This document shows positions 30,491-39,738 of a stretch of DNA of 64,000 nucleotides, one piece after another. The first letter of the stretch is position 1. Each line of letters begins with the position of its first letter. The notes beneath the pieces were generated by a model that was given only the letters and a program-made list of their open reading frames with translations, ran no database searches and was not told where the DNA came from. A program made the position numbers and the translations under genes. The stretch is from an uncultured bacterium (lineage in GTDB: Bacteria > Planctomycetota > GCA-002687715): NCBI GenBank assembly GCA_902826835.1, contig CADEGH010000028.1, positions 1 through 64,000 on the forward strand. The letters run 5' to 3'.

Positions 30491-33157
30491 TCAGGGCAGA
30501 ACGACGCGCTGCACCGCGGCCACGCCGGTCAGGGCCGGGGGCACCTCTTCGATCAGGAGGACATCGAGAGTCAGGTTGGTGAGCCCGGAATAGGGGCCGA
30601 AGTGCGGGGCGGCGTCGAGCGCTCGAAAATGGAAGGGCGCGTATCCCAAGGGCAGGAAATACTGGTCGATGATGGCTCCCCAGTTCGAGGAGCAAAGCCC
30701 GAGGAACGGACCACCTCCGAGGATCGGACAGGGGTCGGTGCTGATGAGGTGGTGATAGATCCGACCCGGGGTGAGACCGCGGTCGAGGATCCAAGCTCCC
30801 GCCGCGTTCGCGAACAATTGAACCGCTGGTCTTTGCACCCCGCAGGAGAATTCCGCGAGCTTGGGAGCCCAAGGGAGACCGATTGCGCTCGACCCGAGGA
30901 TCAAGGATGGCCCAAGCCCTCGATCAAAGACGACCATGCCGGTGGGATAGGTCAGCATGCCGGTAGCCACCGGCGCCCAACCGGCCTGGGAGTAACCCGA
31001 GAGCGTCGGAGAACTCCCGCCGCTGGAGGAGTATCCGGCGACGAGCATGCGCGGGCCGGTGGAATCCACGATTGGCAGGAACCGGCGGACGTTACTCCAA
31101 GGAGCCGACGGAACGGGCAGGAAACTCGCGGTCATCGGCGTCGTCGCGAGATCCAATCGGGCCAACGATTGGCTACTCGCCTGACCGTTCACTCGATCGA
31201 AATAGCCGCCGACCCAGAGGCGGGGTGCGGTGTTCGGCTCGGCGTGCAGGGAAAGAGCCATCACGCTGGCCGACGCCCCGCCAATCGTGGTGAAGGTCGG
31301 TCCCGGCGTCCACGAAAACGCATTCGAGTAGCGCGCCAAACCGGTTGTCGGCACTCCGCCGGCCCGTCCGAAGGTTCCCGCGACGTAGAGCGCGGGACCA
31401 GCGGCATCCACACAACCTTGCAGGTCATCCACGCGGGCGTATCCGGCGGGGTTCACAGGATTGTCTTGAATCCCCGTTCCTAACGGCGTCCACACAGCGC
31501 CATTCCATTTCGCGATGCGATTGCAGGGCAGCCCGCCTGCGGAAGTGAACTCGCCGCCGACATAGAGCGCGGGGCCTGTACCGTCATCCCAGACCTCGAG
31601 GCAAAACACGATGCCGCCGGAGAGTCCGAGTCCCAGAGGTTGCCAGGTAGTGCCATTCCACTTGGCAATGTTGTTGCAGGGTGCCCCACCCGCACCATCG
31701 AAACTGCCCGCCGCGTAGACCGCCGGACCGGTGCCGTCGTCAAAGACCGCGAAGCAACGGACGGTCGGGTAGTAGATGGCATTGGTTGATGTCATCCCCG
31801 TCCCGGCAGGGACGAAGGTCCCCCCGTCGAAGCGGGCCACCGCACTGGCCGGATACCCGCCGGCGAACTGGAACGCCCCACCCAGCCACAGCGTCGCCCC
31901 ACTTCCATCGTCGTGGGCCATCATGGCTTCGATGCCGTCGCCGTACACGGTGCGGTTGAATTCCGTGATCGACCACTGCCCCGCGCTCCAGGCGGCAACC
32001 CCCCGAAACTGGGCGAGTGAACTCGTGAATTGCCCCGCCGCGTACAGGGTCGGCATCCCGGTGGTCGTGGCCGCGAGGGCATGAACTCCACTCCCGAACG
32101 GATTGAACATGTTGGCCATGCCGAGACCGCCGCCGGGGGCGCTCCAACCGGAGCCGTCGTAAGTGGCTATTTCGACGCGCGGCAATCCCGTTGCCAGCCG
32201 AAACTGCCCACCAACCCAGAGCTTGGTCCCCGTGCCATCGTCAAACGAAATCATGGACCGAACCAATCCGACTGGCGTGGACAGAATATTCGTCGCTTGC
32301 AAACCGTTCCAAGCGACAATCCATTCTTGGGACAGTCCCAGACCGTAGGTACCGCCGGCAATCATCAACCGGGCCCCGGTGCCATCGTCATGGACGGCCA
32401 TGGTCCAGCCCTCGGAGAATTGTGGAAAGCTCCCAATCGACGTCCAACCCTGGTTACGGTAGCGAGCCACGCCGTTGATCGGAGTCGTGTCTGCGAGATT
32501 GAACCGACCACACGCGTAGAGCTCTGAACCGGCGCCGGAGTCGTAGCACTCGAGGTCATCCACCGAGCCTGAAAATGTTCCCAGCAGACTGAATTGACCC
32601 TGGTTCCACACGGTCACCCGCGCGGCTCCGAATTGTGTCGGTGAAGGAACCACATCCGCGATGTGCAGAGCGGCACCGACCGGGCCCACTCCCGATTCGA
32701 GGGAACGGATCGTGTAGGGGTAATTGATGGCGGTCCAGGACGTGCCGTTCCATCGTGCCAGGTTCTGCGCGGGGATCCCGCCGATCGTGGTGAAGGTTCC
32801 GCCCGCGTAGAGCGCCGCCCCGCTTCCGTCATCGTGGACGCAGAGAGAATTGATCTCGATTCCGAACGGACTCGCAATCGGAATCCCGGGGATTTCCGCC
32901 CAGGATCCGGAATCTTGGCGAGCGATACCCATCGTGGTCTGTCCAAGCCTCGTCACAATTCGTACACCTGCCACGTAGAGCCGCGGGCCACTACCGTCGT
33001 CGAAGACCACCGCCGAGGTCACGGTGGGGGTACCGCTCAAAACGGTCGTCATGAGGCCACCAGACTGATAGAAACTCGAGCTGGCTGTGCATTGTCCGAG
33101 CAGCCGGAGAGATCCCGAAAGCAGGAGGCCGCAGAGGGCGAGCAGGCGCATGGTCAT
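30491..33157 (-). CDS. Large secreted repeat beta-propeller protein
   Basis: ATG 33157 is preceded by GAGGAG at good spacing and followed by a signal peptide (about 1-20, ending LLGQC). The 888-residue protein consists of about a dozen repeats of roughly 55-60 residues of the form DDGTGPALYVGGEF, then an AGG segment, then IAKWNG and a W-x-PLG motif, which resembles delta-60/Kelch-type propeller blades. No catalytic site is visible. Its role is probably structural or adhesive outside the cell, by inference. Confidence 0.7.
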   Translation of the reverse strand: MTMRLLALCGLLLSGSLRLLGQCTASSSFYQSGGLMTTVLSGTPTVTSAVVFDDGSGPRLYVAGVRIVTRLGQTTMGIARQDSGSWAEIPGIPIASPFGIEINSLCVHDDGSGAALYAGGTFTTIGGIPAQNLARWNGTSWTAINYPYTIRSLESGVGPVGAALHIADVVPSPTQFGAARVTVWNQGQFSLLGTFSGSVDDLECYDSGAGSELYACGRFNLADTTPINGVARYRNQGWTSIGSFPQFSEGWTMAVHDDGTGARLMIAGGTYGLGLSQEWIVAWNGLQATNILSTPVGLVRSMISFDDGTGTKLWVGGQFRLATGLPRVEIATYDGSGWSAPGGGLGMANMFNPFGSGVHALAATTTGMPTLYAAGQFTSSLAQFRGVAAWSAGQWSITEFNRTVYGDGIEAMMAHDDGSGATLWLGGAFQFAGGYPASAVARFDGGTFVPAGTGMTSTNAIYYPTVRCFAVFDDGTGPAVYAAGSFDGAGGAPCNNIAKWNGTTWQPLGLGLSGGIVFCLEVWDDGTGPALYVGGEFTSAGGLPCNRIAKWNGAVWTPLGTGIQDNPVNPAGYARVDDLQGCVDAAGPALYVAGTFGRAGGVPTTGLARYSNAFSWTPGPTFTTIGGASASVMALSLHAEPNTAPRLWVGGYFDRVNGQASSQSLARLDLATTPMTASFLPVPSAPWSNVRRFLPIVDSTGPRMLVAGYSSSGGSSPTLSGYSQAGWAPVATGMLTYPTGMVVFDRGLGPSLILGSSAIGLPWAPKLAEFSCGVQRPAVQLFANAAGAWILDRGLTPGRIYHHLISTDPCPILGGGPFLGLCSSNWGAIIDQYFLPLGYAPFHFRALDAAPHFGPYSGLTNLTLDVLLIEEVPPALTGVAAVQRVVLP

Positions 33158-33313
33158 CACGTTCACTCCTCGGATCGACGGGGCGAGGCAGGGCGAGTGT
33201 ACCCGGACGGCGTCCCTCCATTCAAGACTTCCCGGCGGTGCGGATGGGGTCTTGGTGCGACCAATCCGCGGGGAGCGGCGCTCGAATTCCCGCCGATCGG
33301 CGAGCATGATCGA

Positions 33314-34087
33314 TCAAAGCAACCCGCCCAAATGACCGGTCGCGGAGACGGCGAGCGCCGCGCCCGTGAGGGCGATCCCGTAAGCGATACGAAAGCCGCG
33401 GCGCGCGGACAGGTGCCCGAAGAGGACCACGAGCGTCACGAGACCGGCCGTGATGAGACCGGCGAGGCGATGGTAATCGAGGATCGCTCGACTGAGGTCG
33501 TCCAGAGGTGTCACGTCGGCGAGCCGGAGCCCTAAGGCCACGGTGAGGTAGGTGGAAAGCGCGCTGATGCGAAGCAACCACGGCACGAGACCGGCGTGGA
33601 GCGGACGGCGCTTCAGGAGACACCAGCCTTCAATCGCCGCTGCCACGACCAGGAGCGCGATCGGGAAGTGCAACATGAGGAGATGCAAGTGCCCCCAATC
33701 GAAGGGCCCTCGCCACAGCCAGGGGATCTCCAACCGCTCGTCCGAGATTCCTGATGCCGCGGCGGGCGCGATCGGGCCGTCGGCCGCGGCACCGCCCGAC
33801 TCAAGCCCACTCGCCCCGGCCGCGGGTGACTCCGGATCCGCCCCCTCGCGACCCCCGAATTGCGGGAGCCGAGGTAGCCAACGGGTCGGTTCGGCCAGGA
33901 ACAGGGCCTTGCACTTCTTGCAGCAGAGCCGGACGTCTTTGCCCTCGTGGCGAACCACGATCGAATCTTCGTCGACCTCTTTGTCCGGCATGACCGGGCA
34001 AATCCGATTGACGGAAGTCGGCGCCGTCTGGGCCGCCATGGGAATCCAGATCAGAAGTGTCAATCCGAGAATGCGCATGAGCGCCAT
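33314..34087 (-). CDS. Membrane protein with YHS/TRASH-like metal motif and DUF2231-like domain
   Basis: This is a 257-residue protein with a signal-like N-terminus. Residues 30-70 carry Cys30 in ICPVMPDKEV and the cluster Cys55-Cys56-x2-Cys59 followed by FLAEPTRWL, the pattern of YHS/TRASH-like metal-binding modules. After a Pro/Ala/Gly linker, four transmembrane helices (about 130-255) resemble the DUF2231 type, with His residues in HLHLLMLHF and in the third helix that could bind heme. It is the last gene of the porin and cytochrome operon, 27 bp after its neighbour. Confidence 0.65.
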   Translation of the reverse strand: MALMRILGLTLLIWIPMAAQTAPTSVNRICPVMPDKEVDEDSIVVRHEGKDVRLCCKKCKALFLAEPTRWLPRLPQFGGREGADPESPAAGASGLESGGAAADGPIAPAAASGISDERLEIPWLWRGPFDWGHLHLLMLHFPIALLVVAAAIEGWCLLKRRPLHAGLVPWLLRISALSTYLTVALGLRLADVTPLDDLSRAILDYHRLAGLITAGLVTLVVLFGHLSARRGFRIAYGIALTGAALAVSATGHLGGLL

Positions 34088-34114
34088 TGGTCCCGACTCC
34101 CGCCTCGACTGTTG

Positions 34115-35017
34115 TTACTGAATGACCACCGTGAGCCGATTCGAAACCTCGGTCGGCTGCAAGGTCTGCTGATTCACGCTCACGAAAGCGAAGTGCAGAT
34201 TGAGGCCCGAGATATTCGGAACCACCGGCAGTATCACCTGCGCGGTGGAGGTGCCGTTAGTTCCGATCTGCCCGATGAAGTTCGGGAAGAGGCTCGGGAA
34301 GTCCCATCCGAGTTGAACGAGAATTCCGAGAGCATTCACCGGGAGAACCAACGGGCCTCCGAGCGGCGTTGGGAGGGCGCTCTCCGACATCACCACGACG
34401 TGGGCTTCGCCGGCGTGGCCGGGGGCACTCAGGTTGAGGTTGTAGATGCCACCCATGGGCCAAGTGGTCGAGGGCGAGGAAATCTCGGCCCGGTAGACGG
34501 TGCGGCTCGTGGTGTAGATGCGATCGCCTTCCTCGTCGCCGCTGTTGTCGGCTTCGTTGCCGGCGGCGTAGAAGGTGATCGGACCGGCCGAGAGGGTTGC
34601 CGTCTGGTTCCAATTGACGGGCCACGACAATTGGTTGATGCCGTTGGAAGTGTGGTTGACGTGGTTGGCCCCGTTCTGCTGGGTCTGCATGGCATTGACC
34701 AAGCTCCACGTGCCGCCCGCGGCGCCATTGCCGCCGCGCGCGGTGATCTGAAAGCCGTGGCGGGGAGTGGCGCTGTTCGCAAACTGCACCGTCAACGGGA
34801 CCGTGCCATTGGCCGACACCGCCGCTGGCGCGCTGATCGTGAACGACGCCGAACCGGAATTGAGCTGGAAGTCGTCGTGGCAAGCCCGACACGTGCTCTC
34901 ACCGGGAGCGCCGGTGCGGCCCGCGGGGGGCCCCCCCGAATAGGCGATGCCCAGTCCCACAAAAACCGCCACACCCAAAACAAAGCTGGAGAACCAGCGT
35001 GACGCAGAGAACTTCAT
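34115..35017 (-). CDS. Choice-of-anchor-V/Reeler-like exported protein with CxxCH heme motif
   Basis: The 300-residue protein begins with a signal peptide. The motif GRTGAPGEST leads directly into CRACH (Cys43, Cys46, His47), the arrangement seen in the choice-of-anchor V family, where a c-type heme can be bound. The remaining beta-sandwich (about 50-300) resembles Reeler-like domains. It lies 23 bp after the cytochrome gene in a five-gene operon. Whether heme is attached cannot be seen from sequence alone. Confidence 0.75.
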   Translation of the reverse strand: MKFSASRWFSSFVLGVAVFVGLGIAYSGGPPAGRTGAPGESTCRACHDDFQLNSGSASFTISAPAAVSANGTVPLTVQFANSATPRHGFQITARGGNGAAGGTWSLVNAMQTQQNGANHVNHTSNGINQLSWPVNWNQTATLSAGPITFYAAGNEADNSGDEEGDRIYTTSRTVYRAEISSPSTTWPMGGIYNLNLSAPGHAGEAHVVVMSESALPTPLGGPLVLPVNALGILVQLGWDFPSLFPNFIGQIGTNGTSTAQVILPVVPNISGLNLHFAFVSVNQQTLQPTEVSNRLTVVIQ

Positions 35018-35040
35018 GACTTTGGTACCTCGTCTCGAAA

Positions 35041-35940
35041 TCAGTGATTGACAGGACAGGAATCGTCCTTCCGGGGTTTGTTCTTGGACTTGTCGGAGCC
35101 CGAGGATTCGCGACGGCGATCATCGTCGTCATCGTCCTCGCGCTTCCCACTCTTGTCCTTGCCCTTGCGGGCTTTGTTCGTCGCCTTCGAAAGCGCTTCG
35201 CGCAATCGCGACTTGGCTGACGGTGGCTCGCCGTCGCTCACCACGAGTAGAGCAAGTTCGACTTCGCCGGCGCTCGACTCGGGAATCGGAGCGATTACCA
35301 CCACTTGGCGATATCCGCGGCCGCCGAGCCGCCAGTTGCGGATCTCCAACATCTCTTGGTGAGCCACGCCGCTCGGGTCGCGTCGGAACGAGACACGTCC
35401 TTCCCTCGAGCCGACTCGCAGCTGGGCGGAAACCTCTTGGTGCGGATCTCCCGCGCGGAGTGGGGCGAGCGCGACCACGTGCACGGTCAAGTCCTCGAGT
35501 TCGAACGCGGCCGGCAGCGGAAGCTCCGACGGAAGGACTCCTCGCGCGAGCACCGCGGTCTCCCGCGCTCCGAGGGTGCCCGTGAGCGTGGGGGCAGCCG
35601 CGGGTGAGGGAGCCTTGGTCGCGGCCCCCTTCTCTGCGACGGGAGTTTCGGGGGAGGACCACCACGTCAGAAATTCCGTGACGCGCGCGACGTCGCCGTC
35701 ACTCAGGCCGGACTTCTCTTTTTCCTGCATGCGCAGGACGACCGGCCCCCACTCCGCTCCGACATGGTCGGACCTGAAGACCTTGTTCATCGAGTGGCAG
35801 GAGGCGCAGCGTTGCGTCGTCAGGGCCGCATCGGCGCGCCGCGATTCCGGGACGTCGCGCCCTCCGAAGGTGGGCTCCTGTCCCCAAAACATGGCCGAAG
35901 CCACGAGGGCGGAGCCAAGGGTGTACAGCGTGGTCCTCAT
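35041..35940 (-). CDS. Small c-type cytochrome with charged C-terminal tail
   Basis: ATG 35940 overlaps the upstream stop by one base (TGATG), giving a 299-residue exported protein. A single heme site CASCH lies at 45-49 after a signal peptide, with Met residues downstream that could be the sixth ligand. The middle part (about 115-240) is beta-rich and unknown. The last about 45 residues are an extreme Lys/Asp/Arg/Ser tail with one terminal Cys, suited to binding a charged partner. Probably an electron carrier. Confidence 0.75.
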   Translation of the reverse strand: MRTTLYTLGSALVASAMFWGQEPTFGGRDVPESRRADAALTTQRCASCHSMNKVFRSDHVGAEWGPVVLRMQEKEKSGLSDGDVARVTEFLTWWSSPETPVAEKGAATKAPSPAAAPTLTGTLGARETAVLARGVLPSELPLPAAFELEDLTVHVVALAPLRAGDPHQEVSAQLRVGSREGRVSFRRDPSGVAHQEMLEIRNWRLGGRGYRQVVVIAPIPESSAGEVELALLVVSDGEPPSAKSRLREALSKATNKARKGKDKSGKREDDDDDDRRRESSGSDKSKNKPRKDDSCPVNH

Positions 35941-37502
35941 CAGTTGTTCTCTGCTCCCGCCTGAATCCAGGCGCGAATCGTGGTCTGGTCCGCTTCCGAA
36001 AGGGCTGGGCCTCCGAGGGGCATCTGGGGCCCTTGGGCACCGCTGATGCGCAAAACGAGGAGGCTTTGATCGGGATTGCCGGGAATGACGGCGGGGCCGC
36101 TCTGTCCACCGGCGAGGAGGCCCGACCAGGTCGTCAGGTCGAGTCCGCCGCTCGGGGGGTGACAGCCGGTGCACCACATCTGGAGGATGGGGCGGACTTC
36201 GCCGAGGAACGACACACTTCCCCCCGGCGGCGGAGTGGGCGGGAGGCCGGCAAGGGCATCGGCGAAGGGGATCGCCTCGGCGACGCCCTTCAATCCGAAA
36301 CCGATCGCGGCCGCGTTGGCATTGGGATCTTGGGCGGCCATGCGCAGCGGGAGTTGGTTCGCGCCGTCGAAATTCCAGCGGCGGTAGCCGTCGCCGGAAT
36401 CTCCGCGCCACGCCGCGCGGGCCGCCGCTTCGGGCGGAGTGTCGCCGCGATCAGGCGCCAGCACGCAATCGTCCGCGGCATCGACGACCCCCACCGAACC
36501 GGCCGAGAAGATCCACAGGTCGCAGAGCTCCGCCTGGCTGGGCGCGGCAAAGGTCACGTCGGGGCCGCCGAGCGGGCCGGTCCCCGGGCCGTGGCACAGA
36601 TACGCGCAGCCACCGTTGGCGAGGAATCCGGCGCGAGCACCCGCGAGGGGGAACACGACGCGCAGCGAATCCTCTTGACCGAAGCGCTCCCAAAAGAAGC
36701 CGTTCCAGCGCCATTGATCGCGCTGGCGGCTCTCCGAGCTGTCCGCCCAACTGAACCAAAGGTGGAGGCGATTGCCACCGTCGAGCCCGGCCTTGATGCG
36801 CAAATCGAATCCCGCGCCGCTCGATGGCACCGGCCGTGTCTCCCGGATATCCGTGAAGTCGTTGCCGGAGGCGGGTGCGAATGACGGCCCGTAGTCGACG
36901 ACGAACACCTCGCTCACGAACACCGTGCTCGTGAGCGAAGGATCGCGCGTCAACAAAAGTGGGCCGGGATAGCGAGTCTCCCCCGAGCCGCTACCCCGAC
37001 CCTGGTCCATGACAGACACTGAGAACGGAATGGTCGTGCCTCCCGCGCCCAAAAGGCTTGCGAGGTCGACGTCCTCCGCTCCCCCGAATGACGCGCCCTC
37101 GCGCGCCACGTTGGAAGTCGCTCGCCCCGAACGATCCTCCGCTCCGCGCTGGCTGCGAATCTGGAGCGAGGACGACCCCTTGTCGGCCGGAGCCCTGACA
37201 AGATCTCCGGACCCGGGGGCGAGCGTGAATGCGTGATCGAGTTCCAGTGCGGTGCTTCGTTCCGTCCCGAGGGCGGGAATCAGGTCACGGGCGAGCAGCA
37301 CTTCCCATCGGCCCTGCGCGTAGCTGGCACGGGCCGATACTTCGGCGCGGCTCCCGCTCGGCGTGGCGTAGAAAAACCCGGGAATCGTCGCTCCCGGCGC
37401 GAAGTCGGCGGGCCGCGGCGGCAAGTCGTTGCCATTGCCGCCCACGCCGCAGGCGCCCAGAGTGGCGAGACCGAATAAGGAGACGATCTGATGGGTCTTC
37501 AT
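35940..37502 (-). CDS. Lipoprotein with ethylbenzene-dehydrogenase-like heme domain and planctomycete cytochrome c domain
   Basis: The 520-residue protein has a lipobox LGAC with Cys18. The central part (about 190-420) fits the EB_dh heme-binding fold: LHLWFSWADSSE, EDSLRVVFPLAG, GGCAYLCHG and LWIF. The C-terminal part carries a planctomycete-type cytochrome c domain with CTGCH in a P-I-L-Q-M-W context, then SGGLDLTTW, and ends in a WIQAGA motif. It therefore can hold at least two hemes on the outer face of a membrane. It is coupled by one-base overlaps to the porin gene before and the cytochrome gene after it. Confidence 0.8.
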   Translation of the reverse strand: MKTHQIVSLFGLATLGACGVGGNGNDLPPRPADFAPGATIPGFFYATPSGSRAEVSARASYAQGRWEVLLARDLIPALGTERSTALELDHAFTLAPGSGDLVRAPADKGSSSLQIRSQRGAEDRSGRATSNVAREGASFGGAEDVDLASLLGAGGTTIPFSVSVMDQGRGSGSGETRYPGPLLLTRDPSLTSTVFVSEVFVVDYGPSFAPASGNDFTDIRETRPVPSSGAGFDLRIKAGLDGGNRLHLWFSWADSSESRQRDQWRWNGFFWERFGQEDSLRVVFPLAGARAGFLANGGCAYLCHGPGTGPLGGPDVTFAAPSQAELCDLWIFSAGSVGVVDAADDCVLAPDRGDTPPEAAARAAWRGDSGDGYRRWNFDGANQLPLRMAAQDPNANAAAIGFGLKGVAEAIPFADALAGLPPTPPPGGSVSFLGEVRPILQMWCTGCHPPSGGLDLTTWSGLLAGGQSGPAVIPGNPDQSLLVLRISGAQGPQMPLGGPALSEADQTTIRAWIQAGAENN

Positions 37503-38845
37503 TAGAACGAGTAGTGCAGGCTGAGGGACACAAAGGGAATGTCATCGCCGAGGTCGTCATCCCGGAGGAAGGCTCCTCCTTCGATGCGCAACTTCAGCCA
37601 CGCCGAGAGGTCGATCTTCACGCCCGCGATGACCGTGGTGATCGCGGTCTCCTCGTCCTCGAGGTCGAACACCGAAAGGAGGCCGCCCGAGCGGGGCGCT
37701 TGGCGAACCCAGAGGTGGTCGGCCTGCGCGAAGAGAGTGAAGGTGTCATCGAGCCGCCACTGCGGGCGCAGCTTGATGCCACTGAGGCGGGACACTTCGA
37801 CGATGGTCGCGCCGGGGCTCTCCACGACCCCGGCCTCGTACTCGGCGGCGAGGTGGAACGCTTCTCCGTAGAGCGAGAAGGGGCCGCTCGTGAAGTCGAT
37901 GTCGAATTCCGCGGAGGTGAAATCCCGTTCGTCGTCCACGTCCGACTTGCCGATCTGCCCCGCGAGGCCGACCGCGAGTGTGGTTGCGTCGTCGAGCCGG
38001 AATGTCCCGGAGATCCGGGCGCCGAGGGTTTTGTTCTGGTTGTTGTCGCCGATGGTGCGCTTGTGAAATCCGGCCAGGCCTTCCGCGCTGTAGCCGTTGA
38101 TCACGTAGGCGGAATAAGCAAAGCGGTGTTCGCCCTCGGCGCCGAAGGACAGGTCGCCCTTCGCGAGGATTCCCTCGTCCCAAAACGGCGTGTACATGAA
38201 CGGCCGAGGCGCGTTTTCGACTTGGTAGGGCTCGATGAAGCTGTCGCTCGGATAAGCCCAAGCGTGCACGCCATTGAACGGAACGAGGAATCGACCGCCC
38301 ACGATCGTCAGAGCATCGCTGACGTCGTACTCGACCGCGGCTTCGAGCATGGCCACGCTGCCGGAGTGCGAGACTCCCGGAGTCAGAATCACCCGCAGGT
38401 CGTCTTCCAACCGCGCGGTGACTTGGAGCAGGAGATGTTCGATCTCGAAGCTCTGGTCGGTGGAGATCGAATCGCCATCGAAGGCGCGCATCACGAAGCG
38501 CCCTTGGCCACGAAAGCTGAAGCGGGAGGGCTCGGGGGCGAAGTCGCGCCGCAAGCCCTCTCGAATGAGGTTTGAGGCCTTCTCGATCTCCGCTTCGAGG
38601 TTCGCCTGGTCGAGGGCCGAGAGGGCCGCGGCCTCCTGCTGCCCGCGCAAGTGGGCGAGCGAGAGCTCCAGGTCTTTGAGTCGCTCGGCCTGGGCCTCGG
38701 ACTTCGCGCGCTCTTCGGTGAGGGCCCGCTCCAACGCCGCCACTCGATCCTCGGTGGATTCCTGGGCGCGGGTCACGGGGGCGAGGAGCGCCGCGAAAAG
38801 CGCGAGCGTGCAGACATGGGTTGGACGAAACGGGCCGAAGTGCAT
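37502..38845 (-). CDS. Outer-membrane porin (phosphate-selective porin O/P-like)
   Basis: ATG 38845 is preceded by a perfect AAGGAGG site. The 447-residue protein has a signal peptide, a coiled-coil region (about 28-95, Glu/Ala/Leu-rich) and a beta-barrel with alternating strands ending in HYSF, where the terminal Phe is the usual outer-membrane assembly signal. FSFRGQGRFVMRAF and GGRFLVPFN match the porin O/P family. It heads a five-gene operon with cytochromes. Its stop overlaps the next start (TAATG). Confidence 0.82.
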   Translation of the reverse strand: MHFGPFRPTHVCTLALFAALLAPVTRAQESTEDRVAALERALTEERAKSEAQAERLKDLELSLAHLRGQQEAAALSALDQANLEAEIEKASNLIREGLRRDFAPEPSRFSFRGQGRFVMRAFDGDSISTDQSFEIEHLLLQVTARLEDDLRVILTPGVSHSGSVAMLEAAVEYDVSDALTIVGGRFLVPFNGVHAWAYPSDSFIEPYQVENAPRPFMYTPFWDEGILAKGDLSFGAEGEHRFAYSAYVINGYSAEGLAGFHKRTIGDNNQNKTLGARISGTFRLDDATTLAVGLAGQIGKSDVDDERDFTSAEFDIDFTSGPFSLYGEAFHLAAEYEAGVVESPGATIVEVSRLSGIKLRPQWRLDDTFTLFAQADHLWVRQAPRSGGLLSVFDLEDEETAITTVIAGVKIDLSAWLKLRIEGGAFLRDDDLGDDIPFVSLSLHYSF

Positions 38846-38889
38846 GGCGATCCTCCTTTCACAGACCGCGTGCCAATCCGGCTACGTCG

Positions 38890-38905
38890 CCCAAATCCCT
38901 TGCCA
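38890..38905 (-). promoter_or_regulatory. Weak sigma54-like promoter upstream of the porin operon
   Basis: On the minus strand TGGCAAGGGATTTGGG has the -24 GG and TTG at -12 with correct spacing, but the -12 GC is GG. A second partial match with a perfect TGGCACG lies closer to the gene but has a poor -12 box and too little room for a leader. The geometry of the first, about 35 bp of leader with a strong ribosome site, is plausible. Confidence 0.25.
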
Positions 38906-38947
38906 GCGCAGACTTAGGTCTTTCGCTCCCTCGATGCGAACACCCAC

Positions 38948-38964
38948 TGTCCGAACTTAGGACA
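38948..38964. promoter_or_regulatory. Second copy of the TGTCC-N7-GGACA palindrome
   Basis: TGTCCGAACTTAGGACA lies 103 bp upstream of the porin start and 69 bp upstream of the divergent gene at 39033. It differs from the copy at 17749-17765 at two central positions only. Upstream distance suits an activator site. Confidence 0.45.
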
Positions 38965-39032
38965 GAGCGAACGTCCGCCCGGATCGACAGATTGGCGCTT
39001 CGCGACTACTGTCTTCCGCGAGGAGGTGCGAC

Positions 39033-39629
39033 ATGCCCCTGATCGACCTGAGCGCCCCGGCCCCGCGTCGTGTCCAGCAGTTCAGCTCCGTCCAAAAGGC
39101 AGTCCTCGCGCGGTCGGATCCCGGGGGGACCGCGGCCTCCACCGTCGAGAGCTTCCTCCTCCATGTCGCGTGGCACGAGAGTGCTCGCCTGACCACCCGC
39201 ACTCAGTGGCAACAGGGTCCGGCCCGTGGTCTCTTTCAGATGGAGCCCGTGCGAGTCCGCGAGGCCATCGAGTATGCCCGCACGCGGGGTTTCGAAACCG
39301 CCCTCGTCGTCGAAGCGAGAACCGACGTGACCACCCTCCGCGCCGCCGCCGCCGCCCTCCCGACCACCGGCATCACGTGGCCTTCCGGCTCCCTGGCCGA
39401 ACAGTGGCTCCTCACCCACGACGAGTTCGCCATCCTCCTCGCCCGCATCGCCCTGAAAAAAATCCCCATCCCGATCCCCTCCGCCCTCGAACTGCAAGCC
39501 CACTATTGGGCCGACCACTGGAAGCGCGTCTTCCCCTCCCCCGCCGCCCGCACCCAATCCCTCCGCACCTTCCGCGACGAATCCCTCGAAGTCGACCCCC
39601 TCCTCACCCAATCCACCTCGCTCTATTAG
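39033..39629 (+). CDS. Lysozyme/transglycosylase-like hypothetical protein
   Basis: ATG 39033 follows GAGGAGG at good spacing. This 198-residue protein has no signal peptide. The segment HVAWHESARLTTR followed by GPARGLFQMEP (about 44-72) has the Glu-Ser and GLFQ pattern of the lysozyme-like transglycosylase fold. The C-terminal 110 residues are helical and unknown. I do not recognise a closer family. It is divergent from the porin operon. Confidence 0.5.
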   Translation: MPLIDLSAPAPRRVQQFSSVQKAVLARSDPGGTAASTVESFLLHVAWHESARLTTRTQWQQGPARGLFQMEPVRVREAIEYARTRGFETALVVEARTDVTTLRAAAAALPTTGITWPSGSLAEQWLLTHDEFAILLARIALKKIPIPIPSALELQAHYWADHWKRVFPSPAARTQSLRTFRDESLEVDPLLTQSTSLY

Positions 39630-39738
39630 CTACGCGTCGCAGCCTCGGCGCCCATCACCACCATGCGACTCCTGGTGGCTGCCGACATTGTCTCGCATGT
39701 GGCTTTTCCCCCGTCATACAACACGCGGGAGTCATCCT

